A stretch of DNA of 46,919 nt from UBA1181 sp963631545 (GTDB lineage: Bacteria; Bacteroidota; Bacteroidia; Bacteroidales; Paludibacteraceae), in contig CAVGRN010000015.1 of assembly GCA_963631545.1 (NCBI GenBank), positions 1 to 46,919 on the forward strand, written 5' to 3'. Below, piece by piece: positions 1 to 6,645 of the stretch. The translations under genes and the position numbers were made by a program. The notes under the pieces were generated by a model. That model saw only the letters and a list, made by a program, of their open reading frames with translations, ran no database searches and was not told where the DNA came from. Numbering within the stretch: position 1 is the stretch's first letter; every line of letters begins with the position of its first letter.

Positions 1-1
1 T

Positions 2-175
2 TCAAGGAACTGGGAATCGATTTTTGATTTGGGTGAATCTTTGCCAAAGTCAGGTAATTTATTCTCTGGCACTTTTGATGGTTTCGTCGTTACAATTGCA
101 AATGGTTTCGGTTGTACGACGGACGTGGTGATGAGAGGTAGAGAAAAATTTTCTTTTATCGGTTTTCTGAAATAA
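2..175 (+). CDS. 3' end of an unknown protein (5' partial, runs off window)
   Basis: Reading from base 2 there are 57 uninterrupted codons ending in TAA at 173-175. The translation looks protein-like, with the stretch SGNLFSGTFDGFVVTIANGF in the middle and FSFIGFLK at the end. It has no start because the gene begins left of the window. A hairpin and T-run follow at 189-241, which suits the end of a transcription unit. I do not recognise the family. A second frame closes at base 27, so this frame is preferred only for its length and composition. Confidence 0.45.
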   Translation, partial: SRNWESIFDLGESLPKSGNLFSGTFDGFVVTIANGFGCTTDVVMRGREKFSFIGFLK

Positions 176-188
176 AAGAAACGAACCA

Positions 189-241
189 GTGGGCAACGGG
201 CGAAACCTTAAAAAAGGCGGTAGCTCGCCCCACATTTTTTT
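189..241 (+). terminator. Terminator-like hairpin with T-run
   Basis: CGGGCGA (197-203) pairs with TCGCCC (225-230), with an inner CCTT/AAGG hairpin at 206-217. A run of seven T follows at about 235-241. It lies 13 bases after the stop of the partial gene at the left edge. The stem is interrupted, so a structured leader for the gene at 263 remains possible. Confidence 0.4.
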
Positions 242-262
242 AACTTTTAAAATTCCATTTTT

Positions 263-733
263 ATGAATGATTTCGATGCTTTGCACACCTACAAAGTGAA
301 CGAGGTGATGCGTTTAACGGCGGCTACCGAGGACGAGAGGGTCGCTGAGGCTAACAGGATAATCCGCGGCAGGTATGTTGGAAAAGAATACCAGCTCAAA
401 GAGGTGGAGCGAGTCTACGAAGAGGATGACTGGGGGGGAGTCGCGGCGGACGGTGATTTGGTCTACGAGTACGAGGGTGAGGTCGTGTTCGGGGAAGAGG
501 AACAGGCGGAGACATCGGTACGGGATGCAGGGGGTGGAAACTTTATGGTCACCTTTTACTTATCCATAGAGTCGGCGTTCAGTGCCATATTCACGGAAAA
601 TTACACCGACAACGAAAGCAACGCCGAGGACGAGGGGTGGAATCTGAAATACACACTGAGGGACTGCGCTGACACGTTGGCGGAAAAGGCTGGCTTCTGG
701 GATAAAACCGAGGAGGTGGCGTGGACCGCGTGA
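263..733 (+). CDS. Hypothetical acidic protein, accessory region
   Basis: 156 residues and strongly acidic, with long runs rich in Glu and Asp at about residues 50-85 and again at about 115-125. There is no signal peptide or membrane segment. I recognise no family. The ATG at 263 sits after an A/T-rich stretch, as is usual for Bacteroidetes starts. It stands alone between a terminator-like hairpin upstream and a clear terminator at 735-761. The neighbours are an XRE regulator and a phage tail-like fragment. A phage or integrated-element origin is therefore likely, but the protein itself does not show it. Confidence 0.6.
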   Translation: MNDFDALHTYKVNEVMRLTAATEDERVAEANRIIRGRYVGKEYQLKEVERVYEEDDWGGVAADGDLVYEYEGEVVFGEEEQAETSVRDAGGGNFMVTFYLSIESAFSAIFTENYTDNESNAEDEGWNLKYTLRDCADTLAEKAGFWDKTEEVAWTA

Positions 734-734
734 A

Positions 735-761
735 AGGTCGGGGAAAATTCCCCGCCTTTTC
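735..761 (+). terminator. Rho-independent terminator
   Basis: AGG(t)CGGGG pairs with CCCCGCCT around an A/T loop and is followed by TTTT. It begins two bases after the stop codon of the acidic protein. Confidence 0.65.
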
Positions 762-787
762 GCTTGGTCTTTATCGTTTCTTTGCCT

Positions 788-795
788 TATATTTG
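788..795 (+). promoter_or_regulatory. Bacteroidetes -7 promoter element (TATATTTG)
   Basis: TATATTTG matches TAnnTTTG. A TTGG about 20 bases upstream (764-767) can serve as the -33 element. The expected transcript start is about 802. No coding sequence follows before the terminator at 861-891. Confidence 0.55.
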
Positions 796-801
796 CGGCG
801 A

Positions 802-891
802 AGTTTTAAAAGTTAATACAAACATTTCTCCGTTCCTCCTTGTGAAAGGCGGTCGGGGGGAGTCCTTGGGGAATGCCCGAGGACTTTTTTT
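802..891 (+). ncRNA. Candidate small RNA of about 90 nt
   Basis: A promoter element at 788-795 and a strong terminator at 861-891 bracket about 60 bases that contain no ATG. The interior can fold: TCTCCG plus CCTCCTT around 828-841 can pair with AAGGCGG and CGGGGGGA at about 845-861 around a short GTGA loop. This suggests a two-hairpin RNA. A second promoter at 911-918 then starts the XRE gene independently. I know no named RNA family that matches. It could instead be a residual leader of a deleted gene. Confidence 0.4.
861..891 (+). terminator. Strong rho-independent terminator
   Basis: AGTCCTTGGG (861-870) pairs with CCCGAGGACT (876-885) around a 5-base loop: ten pairs, one of them G-U. 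Seven T follow. No protein gene ends here, so it belongs to the candidate small RNA. Confidence 0.75.
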
Positions 892-910
892 GTTTTTCCG
901 CCTTTATTCC

Positions 911-918
911 TATATTTG
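911..918 (+). promoter_or_regulatory. Promoter of the XRE-type gene (TATATTTG)
   Basis: A perfect TAnnTTTG element 24 bases before the ATG at 943. It predicts a leader of about 18 bases. Confidence 0.6.
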
Positions 919-942
919 CCTGTCTAACATTGGGAAGGTAAA

Positions 943-1290
943 ATGAAAGAGATTCAAATTGACTTTATCGGCATCGCCAGAAGCGAGGCGAAGAGGAAAG
1001 GGCTGCGGCTGAAAGACGTCGCGGCAAGGTTGGGTATTTCCTATCCCGCGCTGCACGCCCTGTTGCAGGGCAAGCCGACTTTCGCTGGCATTGAGAGGGT
1101 CGCGGACGCGATAGGAATTGACCCCCTGGACTTCTTCCGTGCGGAGGAGGCGCGTCAGTTCGTCGCCCTTGTTTCGTACCGAGGGGTGCCGTTCCGTTTC
1201 AACACGATGGCGCAACTTGAAACGCAGCTGATGGTTTGGCGCGACTTGGAGGAAAGGGAGATAGCGGATGCCGAGATTCGGGACGAGTGA
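943..1290 (+). CDS. XRE-family helix-turn-helix regulator
   Basis: 115 residues. A helix-turn-helix of Cro/CI type covers about residues 8-65: basic helix IARSEAKRKGL, then LKDVAARLGISYPALHALLQG as turn plus recognition helix, then a hydrophobic IERVADAIGIDPLDFF. The remaining 50 residues are a short C-terminal extension of unknown role. It has its own promoter at 911-918 and sits in a patch with phage-like genes, so it is probably a phage or element repressor. The target operator cannot be seen. Confidence 0.8.
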   Translation: MKEIQIDFIGIARSEAKRKGLRLKDVAARLGISYPALHALLQGKPTFAGIERVADAIGIDPLDFFRAEEARQFVALVSYRGVPFRFNTMAQLETQLMVWRDLEEREIADAEIRDE

Positions 1291-1328
1291 GCGTTCCGCC
1301 CCCGTCCGCCCCTGTCTGGTTGTGGCAT

Positions 1329-1362
1329 AAAAAAAGTGCGCCGCCTCACGGTGACGCACTTT
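1329..1362 (-). terminator. Hairpin terminator reading on the minus strand
   Basis: AAAGTGCG...CGCACTTT with an inner CGCC/GGTG stem. Seven A precede it on the plus strand, so the T-run lies downstream only for minus-strand transcription. No intact minus gene ends here. There is just an in-frame TAA at 1382-1380 that closes a short open frame (see findings). Confidence 0.6.
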
Positions 1363-1435
1363 CAATATAAATGAAAAAATTAGAAAGCAGTTCTGTCTGC
1401 CACGTCTGGCTTCAAGAATATCGCTCGCATCGCTG

Positions 1436-1930
1436 GTGGGAACGACAGGCTCTGCGACAAAACCCGTGTACACGAGCGGCGGAAGCATCGCCGCCTGCTC
1501 CACCTACATTGGCGGCACCGCGGTGACGCTTAACGGAACGGGCAAGGGGGCGAGCACCGCATCTTTATACGCACCCACCACCGCCGGGACGGCTGGCTAC
1601 CTGCTCCAATCCAACGGAAGCGGCGCGCCGACGTGGAAAAGCAACACGCGGACAACCGCAGCGGTCGCCGCCGACACCACGCCAACCGACGCGTCCGTTA
1701 CAATGTACCAAGGAACTGCAACCTGCACGCTCACGCTAACTAACACGCTCGCAAATGCAATCGGTGAGGGAAACGACATCGTCTGCTTCGTCAGAGACGC
1801 GACCGCAAACAAACTAACCGTCCGCTACCATTTGGGCGTGGGAGAGTCATTTTACGGAAGCGTGACGGTGCAGACGGGGAAGTGCGTGCGGCTCGTGGCG
1901 GTGGGCGGCGCGTGGTGTCTGCAAGTGTAG
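1436..1930 (+). CDS. Phage tail-fibre-like C-terminal fragment (5' truncated)
   Basis: 164 residues from GTG. The first 60 residues have the low-complexity Gly/Thr/Ser style of phage receptor-binding proteins: GGTAVTLNGTGKGASTASLY, then APTTAGTAGYLLQSNGSGAP, then TW. The C-terminal 95 residues are Thr/Val-rich and beta-like. They end in a compact domain with YHLGVGESFYGSV and GGAWCLQV. In known tail proteins this repeat style follows a longer N-terminal shaft. Here the frame opens only at about 1355, right after a terminator hairpin, and there is no convincing start. I read it as the remaining 3' end of a tail gene. GTG is the only plausible start if it is still expressed. Confidence 0.5.
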   Translation: MGTTGSATKPVYTSGGSIAACSTYIGGTAVTLNGTGKGASTASLYAPTTAGTAGYLLQSNGSGAPTWKSNTRTTAAVAADTTPTDASVTMYQGTATCTLTLTNTLANAIGEGNDIVCFVRDATANKLTVRYHLGVGESFYGSVTVQTGKCVRLVAVGGAWCLQV

Positions 1931-1977
1931 TTTCCCTTATGTTGATGCGAAAAGTATGCGCAATCACGGATTTTTAC

Positions 1978-1985
1978 TACCTTTG
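1978..1985 (+). promoter_or_regulatory. Promoter of the sigma-54 activator unit (TACCTTTG)
   Basis: A perfect TAnnTTTG about 118 bases before the ATG at 2103. It implies a leader of about 110 bases. No coding sequence was recognised in that leader. Confidence 0.5.
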
Positions 1986-2102
1986 CAAAGTCGGACTTGG
2001 GACGGCAGTTCCGTGCGTCTTTGTTGCTGGTTTGTTGCTCGCGTTTCTCAGTCCGTCTGCCATTATGTTGATTGGCAGTGAGTTATAAAGGAATGAATAA
2101 TT

Positions 2103-3368
2103 ATGGCGGACAAAAACATAATGGGCGTCAAGCAGCGTTTCGGCATTATTGGGTCAGACCCGGCGTTGGACCACGCCATAAACGTGGCAGTGCAGGTGGC
2201 TGGTACCGACTTGTCTGTGCTTGTTACGGGCGAGAGTGGTGTCGGTAAGGAGCGTTTCCCGCAGATTATACACGAGTATAGCGCACGGAAGCATTTCCCG
2301 TGCATTGCGGTGAACTGTGGCGCCATCCCCGAGGGAACGATCGACTCCGAGCTTTTCGGCCACGAGAAGGGTTCGTTCACAGGCGCCATCGCCGAGCGGA
2401 AGGGCTATTTTGAGGAGGCAGACAAAGGCACCATCTTCTTAGACGAGGTGGGCGAGCTGCCGCTGACCACGCAGGTGCGCTTGCTCCGTGTGCTTGAGAC
2501 GGGCGAGTTCATCAAAGTGGGTTCGTCGAAGGTGCAGAAGTGCGATGTCCGGGTGGTGGCTGCCACCAACCTTGATATGCAGAAGGCCATTGCCGAGGGG
2601 CGTTTCCGCGAAGACCTCTACTATCGCCTTTGCTCCGTCCCTATCGCCGTCCCGCCATTGCGAAACCGCGGAACGGACATCTACCTGCTGTTCCGCAAGT
2701 TCGCGGTAGATTTTTCGGAGAAATACAAAATGCCTCCCGTTAGTTTGACGGACGAGGCGCGCCAACTCCTGATGCGCTACCCTTGGCCCGGCAACGTGCG
2801 TCAATTGAAGAACGTGACGGAGCAGATCTCCGTGTTGGAAACCACTCGTGAAGTTACTAAGGATGTGCTGCTCAACTACCTGCCTTCGCGCAGCGAGTCG
2901 AGCCTGCCCGTGCTGGCCTCGTCGGCGGCGTCTGCAGACAAGTCGTTTAACAACGAGCGGGAGATTCTCTATCAAGTGCTGTTCGATATGAAGAAGGATG
3001 TGAACGACCTCAAGAAGTTGGTGAACGATATGATCCGCAGCGGAAAGGTGGACGTGTCTCACCTCCCGACGGCGGAACTGCAATCTGTCTTTCAAAAGGA
3101 TTATGCGGAGATAGTGAACGATTCGTTCGGCAAGCAAGTCGATACGATAGATGATGCATACAGTAGTGCGCCGATGCCTGCCAACAGAGAGGATGTCATC
3201 GAGGCTGCGGCGGAGGTCAAGGAGCCACTGTCGTTGGAGGAGGCGGAGAAGGAGATGATACGAAAGGCGTTGGAGCGCAATAATAACAAGAGGAAAAACG
3301 CGGCGCAGGAGCTGAACATCTCCGAGCGCACACTATACAGGAAGATAAAGGAGTATGGTTTGGATTGA
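2103..3368 (+). CDS. Sigma-54-dependent transcriptional activator, no receiver domain
   Basis: 421 residues. The AAA+ core starts almost at the N-terminus. Walker A is GESGVGKE (about 45-52), the sigma-54 contact loop is GSFTGA in place of the usual GAFTGA, Walker B is GTIFLDEVGELP, and the sensor region FREDLYYRL is present. WPGNVRQLKN marks the lid. A Fis-type helix-turn-helix closes the protein (RKNAAQELNISERTLYRKIK). A receiver or GAF sensor domain is missing, so activity must be set by level, by a partner, or by the region between core and HTH (about 265-370), which includes a coiled-coil-like KKDVNDLKKLVNDM. Its 3' end overlaps the LptE-like gene by 14 bases. It heads an envelope operon with that gene, a TPR-like protein and SecG. 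The window has one excellent sigma-54 promoter, at 16132-16147. Confidence 0.93.
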   Translation: MADKNIMGVKQRFGIIGSDPALDHAINVAVQVAGTDLSVLVTGESGVGKERFPQIIHEYSARKHFPCIAVNCGAIPEGTIDSELFGHEKGSFTGAIAERKGYFEEADKGTIFLDEVGELPLTTQVRLLRVLETGEFIKVGSSKVQKCDVRVVAATNLDMQKAIAEGRFREDLYYRLCSVPIAVPPLRNRGTDIYLLFRKFAVDFSEKYKMPPVSLTDEARQLLMRYPWPGNVRQLKNVTEQISVLETTREVTKDVLLNYLPSRSESSLPVLASSAASADKSFNNEREILYQVLFDMKKDVNDLKKLVNDMIRSGKVDVSHLPTAELQSVFQKDYAEIVNDSFGKQVDTIDDAYSSAPMPANREDVIEAAAEVKEPLSLEEAEKEMIRKALERNNNKRKNAAQELNISERTLYRKIKEYGLD

Positions 3369-3909
3369 TAAATTGATGCAGGCAGATGGCAGACGCAGGG
3401 CGAAGGGGTTCTATTCCCTCCTCGTGTTGTGTTTGTTGCTGTGTGTGGCGTCGTGCCGCATATCGTACAAGTTCAATGGGTCGTCTATCGACTACACGAA
3501 GATAAAAACCATCTCCATTGAGGATTTCCCGAACCACGCGCCGTTAGTCTACGCCACGTTATCGTCCGACTTTTCGGAGGGGTTGAAAGACGAGTTCTCG
3601 TCAAAAACCTCGTTGAAGATGGTGGAGATGGATGGCGATTTGCAGTTGTCTGGCGAGATTTCAGGCTATAACGTGATATCCTCGGGTGTCAACTCTGCCG
3701 GACAGGCGGCGGAGTCGAGGTTGCAGATGACCGTCAGGGTGAAATTCGTCAATAAGGTGAACACCACCGAGAGTTTCGACAAGACATTCTCCGCATATCA
3801 GATGTTCTCTAACGAGTACACGATAGATCAGGTGCAAGCCGAACTCAACGAGCAGTTGATGGACGACATCATCAACCAGATTTTTAACGCCACCGTGGCT
3901 AATTGGTAG
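3355..3909 (+). CDS. lptE: LptE-family lipoprotein (LPS assembly)
   Basis: 184 residues. A signal peptide ends in the lipobox VASC at about residue 34, so the mature protein is lipid-anchored. The rest is a compact alpha/beta domain of the LptE type: KIKTISIEDFPNHAPLV near the mature N-terminus, an LQLSGEISGYNV strand, and FDKTFSAYQMF. LptE plugs the LptD barrel that places lipopolysaccharide in the outer membrane. The ATG at 3355 overlaps the activator stop. An ATG at 3376 would shorten the basic N-region only. The next gene follows after 9 bases. LptE sequences diverge strongly, so the family call rests on the lipobox, domain length and this conserved Bacteroidales neighbourhood. Confidence 0.8.
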   Translation: MVWIDKLMQADGRRRAKGFYSLLVLCLLLCVASCRISYKFNGSSIDYTKIKTISIEDFPNHAPLVYATLSSDFSEGLKDEFSSKTSLKMVEMDGDLQLSGEISGYNVISSGVNSAGQAAESRLQMTVRVKFVNKVNTTESFDKTFSAYQMFSNEYTIDQVQAELNEQLMDDIINQIFNATVANW

Positions 3910-3918
3910 AAGAGGAAG

Positions 3919-4638
3919 ATGACGCAGCAGGATATAGAGGAGATGTTACGGTCGCCCGAGCAGATTGCGCCGCGGATGATTCCCGAGTTGCACGAGTTCC
4001 TGCGGGAGTTCCCATACGCGCAGTCGTTCCGTATGCTCTACTTGCGGGCGTTGCGCAATGCGAGCGATTTCCGCTACGATGCGGAGTTGCCGCTCACGTC
4101 CCTCTATGCGGCAGACCGCGTGGCATTGGCGGAACTGATGCGGAAAGAACCAGTTGCGGTGAGTGTGCCGACGCCGGCCGTCCACCAACCAGTCCCTTCG
4201 GAAAAAGAAGTGAAAAATACACTTTCCAATCAGGAAAAGTACGAAGAAAAAGCAGAGAAGAACACGGCGAATGGCGGTTCGCCTATCTTGGATATCGTGG
4301 CAGAATTGGAACAATTAGCGCCGGCCAAGTCTGCTCCGACAAAAAAAACGAATAAAAAACACGACAGCATCATCGACAATTTTTTGAAGGAGGATGACCA
4401 TAAGCCAATTCGTGTAACGGAAGATCAACATTCAGACAATCAGGAAATTGAAGATAAAACGAAAGGGCAGGGTAGCGACCAGTTCTACACAGAGACATTG
4501 GCAAAAATCTACATCAAACAAAAAAAATACGAGCAGGCGGTTAAAATATTTCAGAAATTGGTGCAGAAAAATCCAGGAAAAAGTGTTTACTTTGCAGACC
4601 AAATAAGATTCTTTGAAAGACTTATAGAGAATTTATAA
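3919..4638 (+). CDS. TPR-like hypothetical protein
   Basis: 239 residues, no signal peptide. Residues 1-75 form an Arg/Leu-rich helical region (LHEFLREFPYAQSFRMLYLR). Residues 75-180 are a Lys/Glu-rich, probably disordered linker. The last 50 residues hold one TPR-like helical pair, FYTETLAKIYIKQKKYEQAV followed by KIFQKLVQKNPGKS. It is wedged between the LptE-like gene and secG with short gaps, so it is co-transcribed with both and may be an accessory factor of the same envelope unit. No enzyme motif is present. Confidence 0.75.
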   Translation: MTQQDIEEMLRSPEQIAPRMIPELHEFLREFPYAQSFRMLYLRALRNASDFRYDAELPLTSLYAADRVALAELMRKEPVAVSVPTPAVHQPVPSEKEVKNTLSNQEKYEEKAEKNTANGGSPILDIVAELEQLAPAKSAPTKKTNKKHDSIIDNFLKEDDHKPIRVTEDQHSDNQEIEDKTKGQGSDQFYTETLAKIYIKQKKYEQAVKIFQKLVQKNPGKSVYFADQIRFFERLIENL

Positions 4639-4654
4639 CCAATTTTTTTCAGTC

Positions 4655-4954
4655 ATGGTTTATACATTGATTACGATTATCGTTGTGTTGGCTTCTATCC
4701 TATTGGTAGGTATCGTTTTGGTACAGAACTCTAAAGGTGGAGGTTTGGCATCTTCTTTCCAATCTCAAAATCAGATTATGGGAGTGAAGAAAACAACTGA
4801 TTTCGTTGAGAAAGCGACATGGGTGTTGGTTTCTGTGGTAGTGGTGTTGAGTATTGCAAGTGCTGCGTTCTACCCAAGAGAAACCGCAGGGGTTGATTCA
4901 CAGTTGAAAGGGCAAGTGGAGCAGATGCTCCCTTCCGAGAACGCCCAGGAGTAA
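4655..4954 (+). CDS. secG: Preprotein translocase subunit SecG
   Basis: 99 residues with two membrane helices: VYTLITIIVVLASILLVGIV (2-21) and, after a cytoplasmic loop, WVLVSVVVVLSIASAAF (about 49-65). The loop carries QNSKGGGLASSF, the SecG signature VQxxKGGGLxxxF. SecG joins SecYE and helps SecA-driven export. It is the last gene of the unit and is followed by a strong terminator. Confidence 0.95.
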   Translation: MVYTLITIIVVLASILLVGIVLVQNSKGGGLASSFQSQNQIMGVKKTTDFVEKATWVLVSVVVVLSIASAAFYPRETAGVDSQLKGQVEQMLPSENAQE

Positions 4955-4972
4955 TTTTTGAGTCGTAAAGTC

Positions 4973-5006
4973 AAGGGAAGTCGGATTTGTCTGACTTCCC
5001 TTTTTC
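4973..5006 (+). terminator. Rho-independent terminator after secG
   Basis: AAGGGAAGTC (4973-4982) pairs with GACTTCCCTT (4993-5002), ten perfect pairs, followed by a T-run. It ends the activator-lptE-TPR-secG unit. Confidence 0.85.
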
Positions 5007-5032
5007 TTGTTCCTTGTTTGAATTTTTTCTTT

Positions 5033-5040
5033 TATATTTG
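5033..5040 (+). promoter_or_regulatory. Promoter of the TPM-LemA cluster (TATATTTG)
   Basis: A perfect TAnnTTTG, 71 bases before the ATG at 5111 and just after the secG terminator. Confidence 0.6.
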
Positions 5041-5110
5041 CGGAAAGGGAGGGATTTTGTCTTAACCCAAATCGGTCGGCTGGTCGACAAAATTTAGCAT
5101 TACGTTCGTT

Positions 5111-5776
5111 ATGAAGCATTTTCTGTCTTTGTTGTCATTCCTCATTCTTTTGATCTCCACGCAGGCGGTCTTCGCAGGTTGTTACACGGCGGATGATGTC
5201 GATTTGAGTTTCATCAACGACACGTCGGAGCGTTACGTCCTTGATGAGGTAGGGTGCATTGACGGGGATTCCGTCGTTGCGATCGACTCAATGCTTGATG
5301 GGCTGTGGCAGGCCAAAGAGGTGTTGGCGGCGGTTGTAGTGGTAGACACGATTTGCGGAGAACAGGTGTCAAATTTCCTTGAAAACATATTTGCATTGTT
5401 GAATGGCGCGGACAACTCGCTACTCTTTGTGCTTGTAACGGGCAACCAACATCTGTACATCCAACGAAGTGGTGATTTGGAGTCGGTTCTTAAATCGTCG
5501 ACCCTTATGCGTGTGAAAACGGATAAGAATGGATATTTCGCCCGTGGCGACTGGAGCGGTGGACTGACAAAGGGTGTGCGTGAGGTTTGCGATATCGTCA
5601 TAAAACAGATGCCAGAGGTGGAGTCGGAGTCAGACTCAGAGCCGGAGCTGTACGGCTGGTGGGAGTCTTTCTTTGATAACTTCTTGTTCTACTATTTCTG
5701 CATACTTTTCTGCTGGGCAGTGATAGGCGGAGCACTCGGTTTTGTGTATATCCTTTATACGTTGATTAAGAAATGA
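5111..5776 (+). CDS. Divergent TPM-domain membrane protein
   Basis: 221 residues. Signal peptide at 1-22 ending VFAG. The following 150 residues align in order with the two TPM proteins downstream: a strand-rich AAVVVVDTICGEQVSNFLEN, then a late GDWSGGLTKGVREVCDIVIK that matches DEWTEGLTAGVRATCSFL in the next gene. It has lost the TPM core motif GQKDKNNGLVIVLS; in its place is NGADNSLLFVLVTGNQ. A single membrane helix at about 193-215 places the domain outside. There is no zinc ribbon and no Gly-rich tail. The stop overlaps the next start by 4 bases, so translation is coupled. Confidence 0.75.
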   Translation: MKHFLSLLSFLILLISTQAVFAGCYTADDVDLSFINDTSERYVLDEVGCIDGDSVVAIDSMLDGLWQAKEVLAAVVVVDTICGEQVSNFLENIFALLNGADNSLLFVLVTGNQHLYIQRSGDLESVLKSSTLMRVKTDKNGYFARGDWSGGLTKGVREVCDIVIKQMPEVESESDSEPELYGWWESFFDNFLFYYFCILFCWAVIGGALGFVYILYTLIKK

Positions 5777-6615
5777 GATTTGCATTGTCAGCCATACTCC
5801 TCGTTGTTTCCCAAATTGCGATTTGGGCGGGGGTGTATGCGCCCAAGGATGTGCCGATTGCACGCTACCAAGATGCCTCGCACTATGTGTGCGACCCCGA
5901 TGCGCTGATTGCCGCAGACTCTGTTGCGGTGATGGACTCTCTGCTGCTGCATTTGGAACAGCAGACGGGCGTACAGACACTCGTGGTGGTTGTGGAGGCT
6001 ATAGAAGACGGAGACTGCTACCAGTTTGCGCAAGATTTGGGCGGTATGCACGGAGTGGGGCAGAAGGATAAAAACAACGGATTAGTGATTGTACTCTCCA
6101 CGGAAGACCGTTGCGTGTTTATGGCTACAGGAACAGGACTTGAAGCCGATTTGCCCGACGCCATCTGCAAACGCATTCAGGAGGGGTATATGAACGAACA
6201 CTTCTCTGGCGATGAGTGGACGGAGGGTCTCACCGCCGGCGTGCGTGCCACTTGCAGTTTCTTGGAAGGGGAAATCACTGCGGACGATATGCCTTCTGAT
6301 TCGTTCGATTGGCAATCACTGCTTGTCGTTGCGGGAATCTTGCTGCTTTCGTTCTTCAGTATGATTCGCAATTTAATTCCACCTAAATGCCCGAAATGCA
6401 AAAAGTGGCCGATGAAGAAGTATGACAAGGGCCAGTACAAATGTCCGAAGTGTGGTTGCGTTGTTGACCGCAATAAAGGCAACGATGATGATTCGGAACA
6501 GTATTCGGGAGACTCTGGCACGATATTTCATGGCGGATTCTCGGATAGCGACTCTTTGGGCGATAGCTTCGGCGGCGGCATTTTCGGCGGCGGTGGAGCA
6601 GGTTCGAAATTTTAA
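5773..6615 (+). CDS. TPM-domain (YgcG-like) membrane protein with zinc ribbon and Gly-rich tail
   Basis: 280 residues. Signal peptide at 1-16, then a TPM domain at about 30-170 with the conserved HGVGQKDKNNGLVIVLSTED, GTGLEADLPDAIC and EWTEGLTAGVRAT. One membrane helix at about 180-198 (LLVVAGILLLSFFSMI). After the helix comes a zinc-ribbon pair CPKCKKWPM...CPKCGC, and then a Ser/Asp/Gly-rich tail ending FGGGIFGGGGAGSKF. TPM proteins are membrane-anchored alpha/beta domains, some linked to photosystem repair in plants and to acid phosphatase activity; the role here is unknown. Overlap with the previous gene and proximity to the next show one operon. Confidence 0.88.
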   Translation: MRFALSAILLVVSQIAIWAGVYAPKDVPIARYQDASHYVCDPDALIAADSVAVMDSLLLHLEQQTGVQTLVVVVEAIEDGDCYQFAQDLGGMHGVGQKDKNNGLVIVLSTEDRCVFMATGTGLEADLPDAICKRIQEGYMNEHFSGDEWTEGLTAGVRATCSFLEGEITADDMPSDSFDWQSLLVVAGILLLSFFSMIRNLIPPKCPKCKKWPMKKYDKGQYKCPKCGCVVDRNKGNDDDSEQYSGDSGTIFHGGFSDSDSLGDSFGGGIFGGGGAGSKF

Positions 6616-6645
6616 TCCAATGTGGTTCCCTATAGATAACTAAGT

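Noticed and set aside
67..82. TGGCAC near the left edge as sigma-54 site
   Set aside because: No GC at the -12 position.
59..286. Minus-strand frame of 75 codons over the left edge
   Set aside because: It runs through the terminator-like hairpin and opposes a better plus-strand frame; composition is not protein-like.
910..1503. Long minus-strand frame of 197 codons
   Set aside because: It covers the XRE gene, its promoter and the hairpin on the other strand; it is an antisense shadow.
1..1950. Calling the left patch an intact prophage
   Set aside because: Only a tail-like fragment and a repressor-like gene are present; no integrase, terminase, portal or attachment repeat is visible.
2439..3137. 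Minus-strand frame of 232 codons
   Set aside because: Antisense shadow of the sigma-54 activator.
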